DNA of 39,370 nt from a virus: the IMG/VR virus record IMGVR_UViG_3300011445_000013, positions 1-39,370 of that record; one strand, written 5' to 3'. The number at the start of each line of letters is the position of its first letter. Position 1 is the first letter of the stretch. The notes below the pieces were generated by a model, which saw only the letters and a program-made list of their open reading frames with translations, did not search any database and was not told the DNA's origin. The translations under genes were made by a program, and so were the position numbers. This document shows positions 14,616-23,624 of this stretch, one piece after another.

Positions 14616-14966
14616 ATGGAACCTGATGAGATATGGCGCGACTTCAACCCCGACACCGAGCGGGTCTATAGTAAGCCCGGTGGGCCGCTGACCCGGATCA
14701 CGGTGCCAGAGCGCGTGATTGCGCTGCGGTCCATCGAACCAACGGACGAGGAGATGGCGGCGGGCGACACCTTCGGGAGCCGCAACCGGCTGGCCGCGCA
14801 GTACGCCGGCGAAGGCGACATCATCGACACCCAGATCGATGTCTGGGGCTGGGGTGCCGCCAACACCTACGAGTCCCGTCGTGGCTATGGCTACGAGACG
14901 GTGCCTGACTGCCTGGGCCGGTGCCAGATACACACCATGCCGGCGGAGGTTCCGACAACCGTATGA
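14616..14966 (+). CDS. Hypothetical protein (116 aa)
   Basis: A 116-aa protein (MEPDEIWRDFNPDTERVYSK; later DVWGWGAANTYESRRGYGYE). The ATG at 14616 is preceded by a good ribosome site (AAGGAG). It looks soluble and aromatic-rich near the C terminus. It ends in an ATGA overlap with the next membrane gene. No family recognised; position suggests a tail or virion accessory role. Confidence 0.6.
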   Translation: MEPDEIWRDFNPDTERVYSKPGGPLTRITVPERVIALRSIEPTDEEMAAGDTFGSRNRLAAQYAGEGDIIDTQIDVWGWGAANTYESRRGYGYETVPDCLGRCQIHTMPAEVPTTV

Positions 14967-15103
14967 GTACCCTGCACTTCATCCTCATTCTGCTGGCCCT
15001 GGTGAGCTTCCTGGTCGCCGCCGCCAGCACGCCCACAGGCCGGTTGAACTGTACGGCCCTGGGCCTCGCCCTCTGGGTAAGTACGCTACTCATTCCGAGG
15101 TAA
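14963..15103 (+). CDS. Small membrane protein (46 aa)
   Basis: A 46-aa protein starting by ATGA overlap with the previous gene. It has two hydrophobic segments (about residues 3-21, TLHFILILLALVSFLVAAA, and 30-44, CTALGLALWVSTLLI) separated by a short polar TPTGRLN turn, so a two-helix hairpin is likely. This type is frequent in phages and may be a holin or virion-associated membrane peptide. It lies just before the tail fibre gene. Confidence 0.65.
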   Translation: MSTLHFILILLALVSFLVAAASTPTGRLNCTALGLALWVSTLLIPR

Positions 15104-15110
15104 CTACGTC

Positions 15111-16535
15111 ATGCCCAATACACCTAACTTCGCCTGGAACCAGCCGACTATTGGCGCGGATCTGGATGTGTGGGGCGACGAGTTGAATGCCCAGTCGAAT
15201 GCCATCGACGCGGAGATGTTTCTCAAGGCGAACAAGGCCAATCCGGTATTCACCGGGGCGATAACCGCCCCGGCTTTCATCGGCAACCCGAACGCGGTCC
15301 TGCGGCCCACGGTAGATGGGGTCAACGCGATTCAATTCCAGAATCAATCCGGAGGGGTCTTTGCCTGGATGGATACCGTGGCGCAGAAGCTGCGCGTGCC
15401 GATTATCGTGGGTGGTCCGAGCGTGCAGTTGCGCCCGGAAACGGACGGCACCGCCGCTATTCTGTTCCAGAATGCCGCCGGGACGGTTGCCGCCGCTGTC
15501 GATACGGTCAACAACCGGCTTATTGCCGGGACGGGCGGGGTCCGTTCGCCTATATTCAGCGGGGATCCTGTCATCCTGCAACCAGTTACGGACTCTTCCG
15601 CCTCAATCCAGTTTCGGAATTCCGCCGGGACGATACTCGCTACTGTTGACACTATCATCAACACGTTCAGTATCAGCGCCATAGTCTGTCCTTTGCTCCT
15701 GGGCAATCCCAATATGATCTTCCGCCCCACCGGCGGCGGCACCACGTTCCAGTTCCAGAACGCGGCAGCGGCGGTTATAGCCAGCATCGACACTAGCGTC
15801 CAGGCCATGTCCATCCCGGCCATGATCTGCCCGTTGTATACCGGGGCGAGCGTTGCTATTCGGGCGACTACCGATGCCGCCGCCGCCATTCAGTTCCAGA
15901 ACGCGGCGGGAACTTCCATCGTAGGCATTGACACCCACATTGCGAAAGTTAATATATCCGGCGCTGCGCAGGTATCCGCCGATCTGACTCGCCAGTTGCT
16001 TCTGACCAGCTTGAGCGATCCGACCGGCAAGCAGATGCGCCTAGGTTATGACCTGTCTAACAACACGGCAGTGGTGGAAGGTCTTTTAGGCGGGTCCGGC
16101 GTCTTTCTACTCTTGAATCCTACCGGCGGGAATGTGGGAGTGGGGCTTAATTCTCCGGCAATGCACCTTCATATCTCCGGGGCCGGGGCGGTTGAGATTG
16201 GCGCGTTTACTCCATCGGTTAATCTGCACAATTCCGTCCTGATCACTGACGCCGCTGGCGCGGGGTATACCGGGGGAGCGTTGGTCCTAGGCTCGGGGGT
16301 GAGTAACTTCGCCGCCATTCGAGCTAGCTTCCGCGACGGAACGGGGAATGGCGCGGGGACGCTGGTGTTTTACGTTCGCACAAGCACCGCATCCCTTGCT
16401 TTGGCCGAAGTGATGGAGCTGACCAATACCGGGACGGTTCGCCTGAATACACTCCCGTCCTCCAGCCCCGGCGCGGGTTCCAGGGCGCTCTGGTATGACC
16501 CCGCTGATGGCAACCGGATTAAGTTCGCAGCATAG
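15111..16535 (+). CDS. Tail fibre/spike protein with internal repeats (474 aa)
   Basis: A receptor-binding-type protein. The N terminus NTPNFAWNQPTIGADLDVWG is typical of the virion-attachment part of phage fibres. Residues about 45-290 contain five repeats of roughly 50 residues, each with a proline-rich turn, a line like LRPTxDxxAxIQFQN, A-G-T and an xVDT segment, which should form a trimeric beta-helical shaft. A glycine-rich region follows (about 320-440). The C terminus has LPSSSPGAGSRALWYDPADG, found in many fibre ends. No reverse transcriptase or template repeat accompanies it, so no diversity-generating system is seen. It would determine host range. Confidence 0.8.
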   Translation: MPNTPNFAWNQPTIGADLDVWGDELNAQSNAIDAEMFLKANKANPVFTGAITAPAFIGNPNAVLRPTVDGVNAIQFQNQSGGVFAWMDTVAQKLRVPIIVGGPSVQLRPETDGTAAILFQNAAGTVAAAVDTVNNRLIAGTGGVRSPIFSGDPVILQPVTDSSASIQFRNSAGTILATVDTIINTFSISAIVCPLLLGNPNMIFRPTGGGTTFQFQNAAAAVIASIDTSVQAMSIPAMICPLYTGASVAIRATTDAAAAIQFQNAAGTSIVGIDTHIAKVNISGAAQVSADLTRQLLLTSLSDPTGKQMRLGYDLSNNTAVVEGLLGGSGVFLLLNPTGGNVGVGLNSPAMHLHISGAGAVEIGAFTPSVNLHNSVLITDAAGAGYTGGALVLGSGVSNFAAIRASFRDGTGNGAGTLVFYVRTSTASLALAEVMELTNTGTVRLNTLPSSSPGAGSRALWYDPADGNRIKFAA

Positions 16536-16547
16536 AAACGAGGAATT

Positions 16548-16835
16548 ATGACTTACGAAGAATCAGCGGCCCTGATGCAGGACATCGTCTTCCGGGGGCG
16601 CGTCAAGGTGGCCGTCCTGAAGTATGCCGATTCGATCATGATCGAAGCCGCCAGCGTGCCGGGGCATACATCCCGGCTGCGTTGGGCGCAATCAGCGTTC
16701 CAAGCACCGGACCAAGTGGCCGGTCAGACGCAGCCGCCCGTGATCATGGACCCCGCCGTGCAAACCGCAGGCGCGGCCATCACCGATCTTGCCCTTCAGG
16801 GGGCCGTGGAAGGGGTCATAAACAAGACCGTATGA
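16548..16835 (+). CDS. Conserved hypothetical protein (95 aa)
   Basis: A 95-aa protein beginning MTYEESAALMQDIVFRGRVK. The DIVFRGRVKVAVLKYADSIM pattern is one I have seen in virion-region genes of other phages, but no function is established. The gene follows the tail fibre with a GAGGA ribosome site and overlaps the next gene by ATGA. It is probably soluble and helical. A virion or assembly role is inferred from context. Confidence 0.6.
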   Translation: MTYEESAALMQDIVFRGRVKVAVLKYADSIMIEAASVPGHTSRLRWAQSAFQAPDQVAGQTQPPVIMDPAVQTAGAAITDLALQGAVEGVINKTV

Positions 16836-17047
16836 ACGAGCAAGAGCAGGAACAAGACATACAAGCCGCCGCTGAAACGTATCCGCTCGACGACGCGGCC
16901 ATCGAGATTATCGCCGAATTGAACCAGCAGGCGGCGGCGTCAAACGCCGCGCTGCAAGGCGTCCTGTCGTTATTCGCCCGTCAACAGAAGCTCCAAGGTA
17001 AATGGCAACTCGCGCCCAACGGGAGGGAATTAGTCAAAGCGCCATGA
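16832..17047 (+). CDS. Small helical hypothetical protein (71 aa)
   Basis: A 71-aa acidic, Gln/Ala-rich helical protein (MNEQEQEQDIQAAAETYPLD, later LFARQQKLQGKWQLAPNGRE) coupled to both neighbours by ATGA overlaps (16832 and 17044). It resembles short connector or chaperone-like phage proteins in size only. No domain recognised. The coupling to the gp10-like tail gene suggests a related structural role. Confidence 0.6.
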   Translation: MNEQEQEQDIQAAAETYPLDDAAIEIIAELNQQAAASNAALQGVLSLFARQQKLQGKWQLAPNGRELVKAP

Positions 17048-18549
17048 AGCTATTCGAGGTCGGCATTCCACCGGGCATTCTACGGCTTGGCACCGAGTTG
17101 CAATCGGCCAACCGCTGGTGGGACTGTAACCTCGTCCGGTGGAATGAGGGCGTCCTACAGCCCTTGGGCGGCTGGATTGGATTGTACTCCAATGTCACCG
17201 GCCTGCAAATGGCGGTTACCGGCAAGGCCCGTGGGGCGCACGCCTGGAGGGATAACTCCAACACCCCGTTCCTGGCCATCGGGACGCACACCGGCCTCTT
17301 CCTTTGCACGGGCGTCGAGCTATTCGACATCACGCCCGTGGGCCTGACTCCAGGCCGCGACGACACCCGCGCCTTTTCGGGCTACGGCGTGGGTATCTAC
17401 GGGCGCGGCCTTTATGGCACGCCCCGGCAAACGGCCGGCGCGACGGCGCTGGCCACCACCTGGAGCATGGATAACTTCGGGCAGACGCTGCTGGCTGTCC
17501 ATTCCGACGACGGGCGGCTGATGCAGTGGACCGGCGACCCCAATATCAAGGCCCTGCCGGTCGTCGCCACCACCGGCACCGTGCCGACCGGCAACCGGCT
17601 GGTGCTGGTGACTGAAGAACGGTTCTGCATGTTGATGGGAGCGCGTTCCGACCCCCGCCGACTGGAGTGGTCATCGGCGGAGGACTTTACAGCCTGGGCC
17701 ATATCGGCCACTACCTCCGCCGGATTCCTGACCCTGCAAACTCCCGGCGTCATTCGCACGGCCTGCAAGGTGCGGAAACAAAATCTGATCCTGACTAACG
17801 TCGATGCTCATGTCGCCAACTATGTCGGATACCCCGCCTTCTATGGTCTGGAACGGGTGGCGACGGGGTGTGGCGCGATCAGCGCCAACTGCCTGGAGTC
17901 CTTTGACGACACCGCATATTGGATGGGGCATGGGTCATTCCACAAATACGATGGGACAGTTACTCATGTGTTGTGCGCCGTCAATGATTATGTCTTCAAA
18001 GACCTGAACACCGCGCAGCAAGAGAAGGTCTATGCCGTCAAGATTCCAGGGCTGGACGAGATCATCTGGTTCTATCCGAGCGCCTCCTCTACCGAATGCG
18101 ACCGTTACGTTCTCTATAACCACATTGCCGACACCTGGGCCATTGGCTCCATGGCGAGGACTTGCGGGGAGCCGAAAGGCGCGTTCCCCTACCCGATTTA
18201 CGTCAGTCCAGATGGCAAGTTATGGGCGCACGAGACAGGCCGCGACTATGGCGGCGATGTCCCCTTCATCGAATCGGGGCCGGTGGAGATGGGCGACGGC
18301 TCCAGGGTTTACGACCTGCTGGGCATCATCCCCGACGAGAAGACGGCGGGACAGGTCCAGGTGCGATTCCGGTCCCGGTATTGGCCGACCGGCCCAGAGA
18401 CGCACCACGGGCCGTTTCTACTCAGCCAACCAACATCGGTGCGGCTATCGGGCCGGGAGATTTCCATCCGCGCCGAGAGTACGACTCCGAATGCCGATTG
18501 GCGCGTGGGCCGCTTCCGCTTCGACCACGTATTGAGGGGGGCCCGATGA
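17044..18549 (+). CDS. Tail accessory/stabilisation protein, P22 gp10-like (501 aa)
   Basis: A 501-aa beta-rich protein with regularly spaced aromatic and glycine motifs suggesting a propeller: ANRWWDCNLVRWNEGVLQPL near the N terminus, FLAIGTHTGLFLC (about 82-94), WTGDPNIKALP, YWMGHGSFHKYDGTV (about 300). P22 gp10 and its relatives plug the portal channel and join the tail needle or spikes. The ATG at 17044 forms ATGA with the previous stop; an upstream reading to 17002 runs inside the previous gene. The assignment comes from gene order and sequence style, and is not proven. Confidence 0.6.
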   Translation: MKLFEVGIPPGILRLGTELQSANRWWDCNLVRWNEGVLQPLGGWIGLYSNVTGLQMAVTGKARGAHAWRDNSNTPFLAIGTHTGLFLCTGVELFDITPVGLTPGRDDTRAFSGYGVGIYGRGLYGTPRQTAGATALATTWSMDNFGQTLLAVHSDDGRLMQWTGDPNIKALPVVATTGTVPTGNRLVLVTEERFCMLMGARSDPRRLEWSSAEDFTAWAISATTSAGFLTLQTPGVIRTACKVRKQNLILTNVDAHVANYVGYPAFYGLERVATGCGAISANCLESFDDTAYWMGHGSFHKYDGTVTHVLCAVNDYVFKDLNTAQQEKVYAVKIPGLDEIIWFYPSASSTECDRYVLYNHIADTWAIGSMARTCGEPKGAFPYPIYVSPDGKLWAHETGRDYGGDVPFIESGPVEMGDGSRVYDLLGIIPDEKTAGQVQVRFRSRYWPTGPETHHGPFLLSQPTSVRLSGREISIRAESTTPNADWRVGRFRFDHVLRGAR

Positions 18550-18755
18550 AACTCGCCGAACCTCCCGCCAGGTACGACCGCGCCTTCCAGCGGCGAATCC
18601 ACCATGAGTTGGAGTTGGCCGACGCCGACAATCGCAAACGGCTCCAGGATGTCGAGGTCCACCCGGCCCGGCTCATTCTGCGAAGCCCTAACGGTACGCG
18701 CTACTCCGTCACTGTGTCCAATGCCGGCGCCCTCGCCGCCGTGGTGATCCCATGA
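18546..18755 (+). CDS. Small hypothetical virion-region protein (69 aa)
   Basis: A 69-aa protein joined by ATGA overlaps to both neighbours. The N-terminal half is helical and charged (YDRAFQRRIHHELELADADN), the C-terminal half is a small beta hairpin (LILRSPNGTRYSVTVSNAGA). This pattern is common in phages next to tail genes. Function unknown. Confidence 0.65.
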   Translation: MKLAEPPARYDRAFQRRIHHELELADADNRKRLQDVEVHPARLILRSPNGTRYSVTVSNAGALAAVVIP

Positions 18756-19159
18756 ATATAAACAACCCCTACCGGGTCGATGCTCACCGGGAACGGATAG
18801 AGTCAGCCCTGGCCTATTCCGGCGGCACGCATAGCTATGACGATATCGTCGCCGGGATCCAGGATAAACGCTATCAGCTCTGGCCGGGGATCAAGGCTAC
18901 GGTCCTCACCGAGATCATCCAATACCCGCGGAAACGGGTGATTCACTGCTTCCTGGCCGCCGGCGACCTGGCCGAGATTCATGCCATCCGCACCTGGGCC
19001 GAGGAGTGGGCGCGGCGCGAAGGCTGCGACAGCGTGACCATCAGCGGACGCCCCGGGTGGGAGCGGATGTTGCTGCGCGATAAGTACATCAAGCGCAGCG
19101 TGACCCTGGAGAAGGATCTGAAGGAGGTGTCCGATGGGAGCCAGCAAGTCAACGACTAA
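18752..19159 (+). CDS. GNAT-like internal virion protein (135 aa)
   Basis: A 135-aa protein with the order of elements of a reduced GNAT acetyltransferase fold: ATVLTEIIQYPRKRVIHCFL strands, an AEIHAIRTWAEEWARREGCD helix and a VTISGRPGWERML strand-turn. Similar proteins occur in podoviruses just before the internal virion proteins, in the place of T7 gp13. The acetyl-CoA loop (Q/R-x-x-G-x-G/A) is absent, so catalysis is doubtful and a structural role is more likely. It overlaps the next gene by 26 bp. Confidence 0.6.
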   Translation: MNINNPYRVDAHRERIESALAYSGGTHSYDDIVAGIQDKRYQLWPGIKATVLTEIIQYPRKRVIHCFLAAGDLAEIHAIRTWAEEWARREGCDSVTISGRPGWERMLLRDKYIKRSVTLEKDLKEVSDGSQQVND

Positions 19160-20810
19160 CGAGCAGCAGACTTCCGCGATTGACCCGCAACTGAAGGAAA
19201 TGTACCTCCAGAACTACAGGGACGCGCAACAGGTGGGCCAGGGGGTGACCGACTTCGGGCCGTACCAGGGGCCGCGGGTAGCCGGTCCCACCGATGCCTT
19301 CGCCAGCGCCGCCGGGACCGTGGGCGGGATATCGGGCGCCCTGAACCGGGACGTGCCGTCCTGGGCGGCGGGCAACACGCTGAACCGCGCCGAGGGCTGG
19401 CTGAACGATGCGGCCAATTACCGCCCGTCGCAGGTTGGTTCTTACGGGTACGATCCTTCGCAGTTCTACATGGATCCAGCCAGCACGCAGGCCGCGCAGC
19501 AGGACATCTACGCGATGGACCGCGCCGGGATCAGGGACCAGACCAATGCCGCCGTACCGCGCAGCAACATCCGCGACGTCAACTTCCAGCAGTTCCCCCG
19601 CGAACTGGTGCGCGATGTCAACGGCGCCAGCGTGCCGCGGGAACTGGTGCGGGATCAGGTCTACAACGGCGTCAATCGCGGGACTGTTCGCGATATCAAT
19701 GCCGACCAAATACTCCCCGGCATAAAGCAGTATGAGAGCGCCTATACCGATGCCGTGGTGGACCAGGGGACCAAGGATCTCGACCGGGCGCGGCAGATCG
19801 CCACGATGCAGGCCGGCTCCGATGCGGTGCGCACCGGCTCTTTCGGCGGCGGCCGGCATGGGGTGGTGGAGGGGGAAACCAACCGCGGCTTCGCCGATGC
19901 CACCGCCCGGCTGGCGGCCGAAGAGCGGGCCAAGGCGTTTAATGTCGCGGCGGGGTTGAGCGGCCAGGACGTGGGCAACAAGCTGGCCGCCGCCCAAGCC
20001 AATCAGGGGCAGGATGCGCGGTTCGCCGACTTCGCCCATCAAGGCGGGATGGCCGCGGCCGCAGGCAATCAGCAGGCCGATATGGCCATGGCGCAGTTGC
20101 GCCAGCAGGCGGGACTCACTGCCGGTCAATCCAACCAGGCGGCGGACCAGGCGATGGCGCAGTTGCGGCAGCAGGGACTCCTCACCGCCGGGGGCGCCAA
20201 TCAGGCCGCCGATATCGCCGCCGCAGGACAGTACCTCCAAGGCGGGCAGGCCGCGCAGGCCGGGAACCAGGCGATGGACTGGCAGGCCGCGCAGGCCCGC
20301 CAGCAGGCTCTGAATCAAGGGGCGTCGAGCAACACCGACCGCATGATGCAGGCCCTGATGGCGAACGCCGGTTACGGCCAGCAGGCGGGACTCGCCAATC
20401 AGCAAGCCGCCATGCAGGGTTCGCAGTTCAACGCCGGCCAAAGGACGCAGGCCGATGTCGCGAATCAGCAGGCGGGATTCCAGAACATATCCCAACTGTT
20501 GCAGGCCATCCAGCAGGGGCAGGGGCTGGCGCAGCAACAGTACCAGATGCCGATGGACGCGGCATCGAAAATGTTCCAGCTCGACCAGTACAGCCGCGGC
20601 CTGACCAACGAACAGATCCAGGCGCAGATGCAGGCCTGGGACGATGCGCGATACGCGGGCCTGCCGGGGCTGCAACTGCAAGGGGGCGCCCTTGGAATGC
20701 AGTTGCCCAACTTGGGGATGTCCTCGACGGGAAGCGCCACCACCAAGCAGACCCAATCGCCGATGCAGAACCTTGGGCAACTGGCCGGTCTGGCCGGAAT
20801 GTTCATGTGA
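19134..20810 (+). CDS. Internal virion/ejection protein, Gln/Ala-rich (558 aa)
   Basis: A 558-aa protein dominated by Gln and Ala. Residues about 290-450 carry degenerate repeats of the type AGLTAGQSNQAADQAMAQLR, and the region 135-195 repeats an R-D-V/I-N pattern (IRDVNFQQ, VRDVNGAS, VRDQVYNG, VRDINADQ). No membrane helix is obvious. Long helical, compositionally biased proteins in this position are usually packaged inside the head and ejected to form the DNA channel through the envelope. The C terminus is polar and ends just before the next ribosome site. Confidence 0.65.
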   Translation: MGASKSTTNEQQTSAIDPQLKEMYLQNYRDAQQVGQGVTDFGPYQGPRVAGPTDAFASAAGTVGGISGALNRDVPSWAAGNTLNRAEGWLNDAANYRPSQVGSYGYDPSQFYMDPASTQAAQQDIYAMDRAGIRDQTNAAVPRSNIRDVNFQQFPRELVRDVNGASVPRELVRDQVYNGVNRGTVRDINADQILPGIKQYESAYTDAVVDQGTKDLDRARQIATMQAGSDAVRTGSFGGGRHGVVEGETNRGFADATARLAAEERAKAFNVAAGLSGQDVGNKLAAAQANQGQDARFADFAHQGGMAAAAGNQQADMAMAQLRQQAGLTAGQSNQAADQAMAQLRQQGLLTAGGANQAADIAAAGQYLQGGQAAQAGNQAMDWQAAQARQQALNQGASSNTDRMMQALMANAGYGQQAGLANQQAAMQGSQFNAGQRTQADVANQQAGFQNISQLLQAIQQGQGLAQQQYQMPMDAASKMFQLDQYSRGLTNEQIQAQMQAWDDARYAGLPGLQLQGGALGMQLPNLGMSSTGSATTKQTQSPMQNLGQLAGLAGMFM

Positions 20811-20822
20811 TGAGGAGTTCCC

Positions 20823-21803
20823 ATGCCTGACTTCCGCAAAGCCATCGAAGACGCCAAATTCAAACCGGACATGGAGACGATCTCCACCACGGGACCGAAC
20901 GCCACCGGGGAGGAGCAAACCTGGGTCAATCCGCGCCAGCAACTGTCCCAATCGTCCGCCGCCGAACTGGCGGAATTGATGGGGGCGACACAGAGCCAAG
21001 TACGCTACGACGCCGGTCCCTTCACCCAGAATAAGCCCCAATGGCAGATCGACTTTTCCCCGGACAAGGGGGACGAGTTCGATGCCGCGATGGTCTATGA
21101 GAACTATCAGAAGCGGCCCGATTCCTTCAACGCGCAGATGGCCGATGAGCTGAAGATCGCCCGCGGCCCCCTGCCGCCGGGAGTGGAACGGGCAGGCAAC
21201 GAGGAGACGTGGCAGGGTCCGCCGATCAATCCGCTGGCCAGCGATGCGTACCGGCATGGCGGCGGGGGCTTCGATAAGCCAGTCACCGGCGGGTCGGACC
21301 CCGGTCCCGACAAACCCGTGGTAGATCTGAAACCCGGTCCCAAGTGGCCCGATCCGCCGCCATCGGTCATCCCCGGTCCCAAGTGGCCCGATCCGCCGCC
21401 CCCACTTAAGGAGGGTCCGGGCTGGGACGACGATCTACTCAAAGTGCCGGGGCCAACGGGCGTCGATCCCGTCCCGCTATTTCCAGGAACGGGCGTCAAG
21501 GATCCGGGCGGCTTTAAGCCCGGAGGGATCCCCGATCTCCCCGGCGGCTTCCCGCGGCCCATCGATCTGGCCGGTAACGCCGGGGGCGAACTGCCGCAAT
21601 CGGTGACCCCGAGAGCCTACACTCCCCGTCCCGGCGGCGGACCCGGATCGCTTCTGGGGATGCCGCAGCAAGCGATGGGGGATCTCCCCTCCGCGGTCAT
21701 GCAGGCAAGCGGACCCGGAGGTCTGCTGACCATTGACGAGTTGAAGAAACGGGCTGGCGGGTATCTGCCTGCGAAGTACCAGAGAGGATTGTTATCGGTA
21801 TGA
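20823..21803 (+). CDS. Pro/Gly-rich hypothetical virion protein (326 aa)
   Basis: A 326-aa protein: a soluble N-terminal part (residues about 1-115) followed by an extended Pro/Gly-rich region with tandem copies of PGPKWPDPPP (about 172-197) and related G-P-D repeats to about 250, and a short ordered C terminus (LLTIDELKKRAGGYLPAKYQ). Such regions are flexible linkers. It lies among the ejection protein genes and has an AGGAG ribosome site. No family recognised. Confidence 0.6.
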   Translation: MPDFRKAIEDAKFKPDMETISTTGPNATGEEQTWVNPRQQLSQSSAAELAELMGATQSQVRYDAGPFTQNKPQWQIDFSPDKGDEFDAAMVYENYQKRPDSFNAQMADELKIARGPLPPGVERAGNEETWQGPPINPLASDAYRHGGGGFDKPVTGGSDPGPDKPVVDLKPGPKWPDPPPSVIPGPKWPDPPPPLKEGPGWDDDLLKVPGPTGVDPVPLFPGTGVKDPGGFKPGGIPDLPGGFPRPIDLAGNAGGELPQSVTPRAYTPRPGGGPGSLLGMPQQAMGDLPSAVMQASGPGGLLTIDELKKRAGGYLPAKYQRGLLSV

Positions 21804-22159
21804 ACAATCTAGGGTTCACTGGATCTTACGATCCGCGGAAGATCTTCGACCCCTCCCAGATGGCGCCGGTAGGCGGGGGCGGCGGCACTATGGGCTTCGA
21901 TCCTGCCGGTGTCTATGGGGATCCTGGCGCGGCTGCGCCCTATGCCAGCGGCTACGCTACCTATGGCGGCGGCGAGGACCCGATGGCGATCATGCCCGAA
22001 CCGGGGAGAGGGCCGCAGTTCGCCAAGGCGCCGAAGAAGAAGTCCAAGCTACGGGGCAAAGCCAAGGCGGGACTGGAGGGGTTCGCCGCCGCCACCGCAG
22101 CGCCGGAACCCATTCAACACCACCGCTTCGGCAACATGAGCGGACTGCTAGGAGGGTAA
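21800..22159 (+). CDS. Gly-rich hypothetical protein (119 aa)
   Basis: A 119-aa protein, Gly/Pro/Ala-rich in its first half (GFTGSYDPRKIFDPSQMAPV) and basic near residues 75-95 (KAPKKKSKLRGKAKAGLEGF), ending HHRFGNMSGLLGG. It starts by ATGA overlap with the previous gene and stops 1 bp before the next ATG. The disordered, basic character suggests a virion or DNA-associated linker protein. Not recognised. Confidence 0.55.
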   Translation: MNNLGFTGSYDPRKIFDPSQMAPVGGGGGTMGFDPAGVYGDPGAAAPYASGYATYGGGEDPMAIMPEPGRGPQFAKAPKKKSKLRGKAKAGLEGFAAATAAPEPIQHHRFGNMSGLLGG

Positions 22160-22160
22160 T

Positions 22161-23621
22161 ATGCCAATGCCACCATATGTCGATCCCGCGCTCCCCGATC
22201 CCCGCAAGCGCACCGGCCTGCTGGGAGGACTGCAATCCTTCGGGGGCCTGCTGGGCCGGGGACTGAAAGGCGCCGGTCACAACTTCGACCGCAACGCCAT
22301 CGGCGGTATCGACGCCGCGCTGGGCGAGGAATTCACTCCTGATATGAGGCGCAACCTGCGCGGCAACGCCATCATGGCGTTAGGCCAGATGTTGGCGACG
22401 CAGGGCAAGACGCCGATCCAGGAAGGGCTCCAGCGGGGACAGCAGGGGATCTACGGCGCCTGGCAGGCCGGCCAGAAACGGAAGGAGGATGAGGAAGCCA
22501 AACGGTTGATGTCGTCTCTCTTCGCTGGAGGCGCCCAGGTATCGCCGCAAACGACTCCTTCCCCGGTGCCGGCTGGCGCGCAGATGATGGTCGGCAACAC
22601 CCCGATGAATATCCCACAGCCGACGCCCGCCAAGCCGCCGGATCCGGCGCTGACTTTCCTTTCCAAGGCCGAGGAGGCGCGGCGCATTGGGAACGGGCTA
22701 ATTCAGTTGAAACGGGATGCCGCCGCCAGACCCTATTTCGACATGGCGAAGGAGTACGAGAAACGGGCCGCTGAACTGAATGAACCGATGGGCGCCCCAT
22801 TTCCTGCCGTGGTGAACGGGCAGCGGGTGCTGATGGTGCAGACCCGGAGCGGGCCCCGGCAGGTCGAAGGCGCCGAACCCGATGATGAGCTGGTGCCGGT
22901 CAACCTCGGCAACCGGATCGTATTCCGGCCCAAACACGGTAAGACCGCCGAGAGTTTGCAGATTGAGCAGTCCCCGGATAGCGCGGCTTCCGTTGGCCAG
23001 CAACAGAAGGAATTGAAAGAGAAGGTCCGGCAGTTTGATATCTCCGACCCGCGGGACCAGCAACGGGCCGATGCCGCCATGATGGGGGCGAGGGCATCTC
23101 TGATGGGCGCCGGCGCCGCCCAGACCAATGCCGCCACCAACCGGCAGCGGCTGAGCATCGACCGGTCCAACCAGGGCCAGTTGGGCGAAGCGGCCAAGGT
23201 CACCGTCGCCGAGACGGAGAATGGCGTCCAGTTGCTCGACCGGCTGGAAAAAGCCATGGCCGACAGTCCTGTCAAACCGGGAACCATGGCGGGGCTGGTC
23301 ACCCTGCCGGTGGTAGGCCAGATCATGGGCGAGTTGGGCATTAACGAGCCTGCCGTGTTGAAGGGGAAGATGGCTCTGGGCAAGCAGATTCTGGCCAAAG
23401 CCATGGAGGGCGGCGTCCTGCGAAAAGAGGACGAATCCAAGTACGACGCCATGCTCCCCAATATCTTCGACAACCCCACCCGAGCGGCGGCGAAACTCGC
23501 CCAGTTCCGCGAGGAACTGCGTTACAAGCTGGAAGTATTCAAAGCCACCCAGAAGCAGTACGGCAAGGGCGGCGGTAACATCGGCGGCATGGACGGACTG
23601 TCCAGCTTCCGGCTGGAGTAG
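22161..23621 (+). CDS. Internal virion protein (486 aa)
   Basis: A 486-aa protein with a Gly-rich N terminus (LLGGLQSFGGLLGRGLKGAG), a helical segment (about 85-120), a Pro-rich linker (about 130-170) and a long helical C-terminal half (KEYEKRAAELNE; LKEKVRQFDISDPRDQQRAD; ENGVQLLDRLEKAMADSPVK). Order and composition fit a podovirus ejection protein, although no enzymatic domain (for example lytic transglycosylase) is seen. It has a GGAGG ribosome site and is followed after 3 bp by the 682-aa gene. Confidence 0.6.
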   Translation: MPMPPYVDPALPDPRKRTGLLGGLQSFGGLLGRGLKGAGHNFDRNAIGGIDAALGEEFTPDMRRNLRGNAIMALGQMLATQGKTPIQEGLQRGQQGIYGAWQAGQKRKEDEEAKRLMSSLFAGGAQVSPQTTPSPVPAGAQMMVGNTPMNIPQPTPAKPPDPALTFLSKAEEARRIGNGLIQLKRDAAARPYFDMAKEYEKRAAELNEPMGAPFPAVVNGQRVLMVQTRSGPRQVEGAEPDDELVPVNLGNRIVFRPKHGKTAESLQIEQSPDSAASVGQQQKELKEKVRQFDISDPRDQQRADAAMMGARASLMGAGAAQTNAATNRQRLSIDRSNQGQLGEAAKVTVAETENGVQLLDRLEKAMADSPVKPGTMAGLVTLPVVGQIMGELGINEPAVLKGKMALGKQILAKAMEGGVLRKEDESKYDAMLPNIFDNPTRAAAKLAQFREELRYKLEVFKATQKQYGKGGGNIGGMDGLSSFRLE

Positions 23622-23624
23622 ACC

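Noticed and set aside
15111-16535. Diversity-generating retroelement target
   Set aside because: No reverse transcriptase gene or template repeat is present; the repeats are ordinary structural units.
19149-21257. Leftward 702-codon frame
   Set aside because: Antisense shadow of the Gln/Ala-rich virion gene; biased composition, no ribosome site, no known motif.
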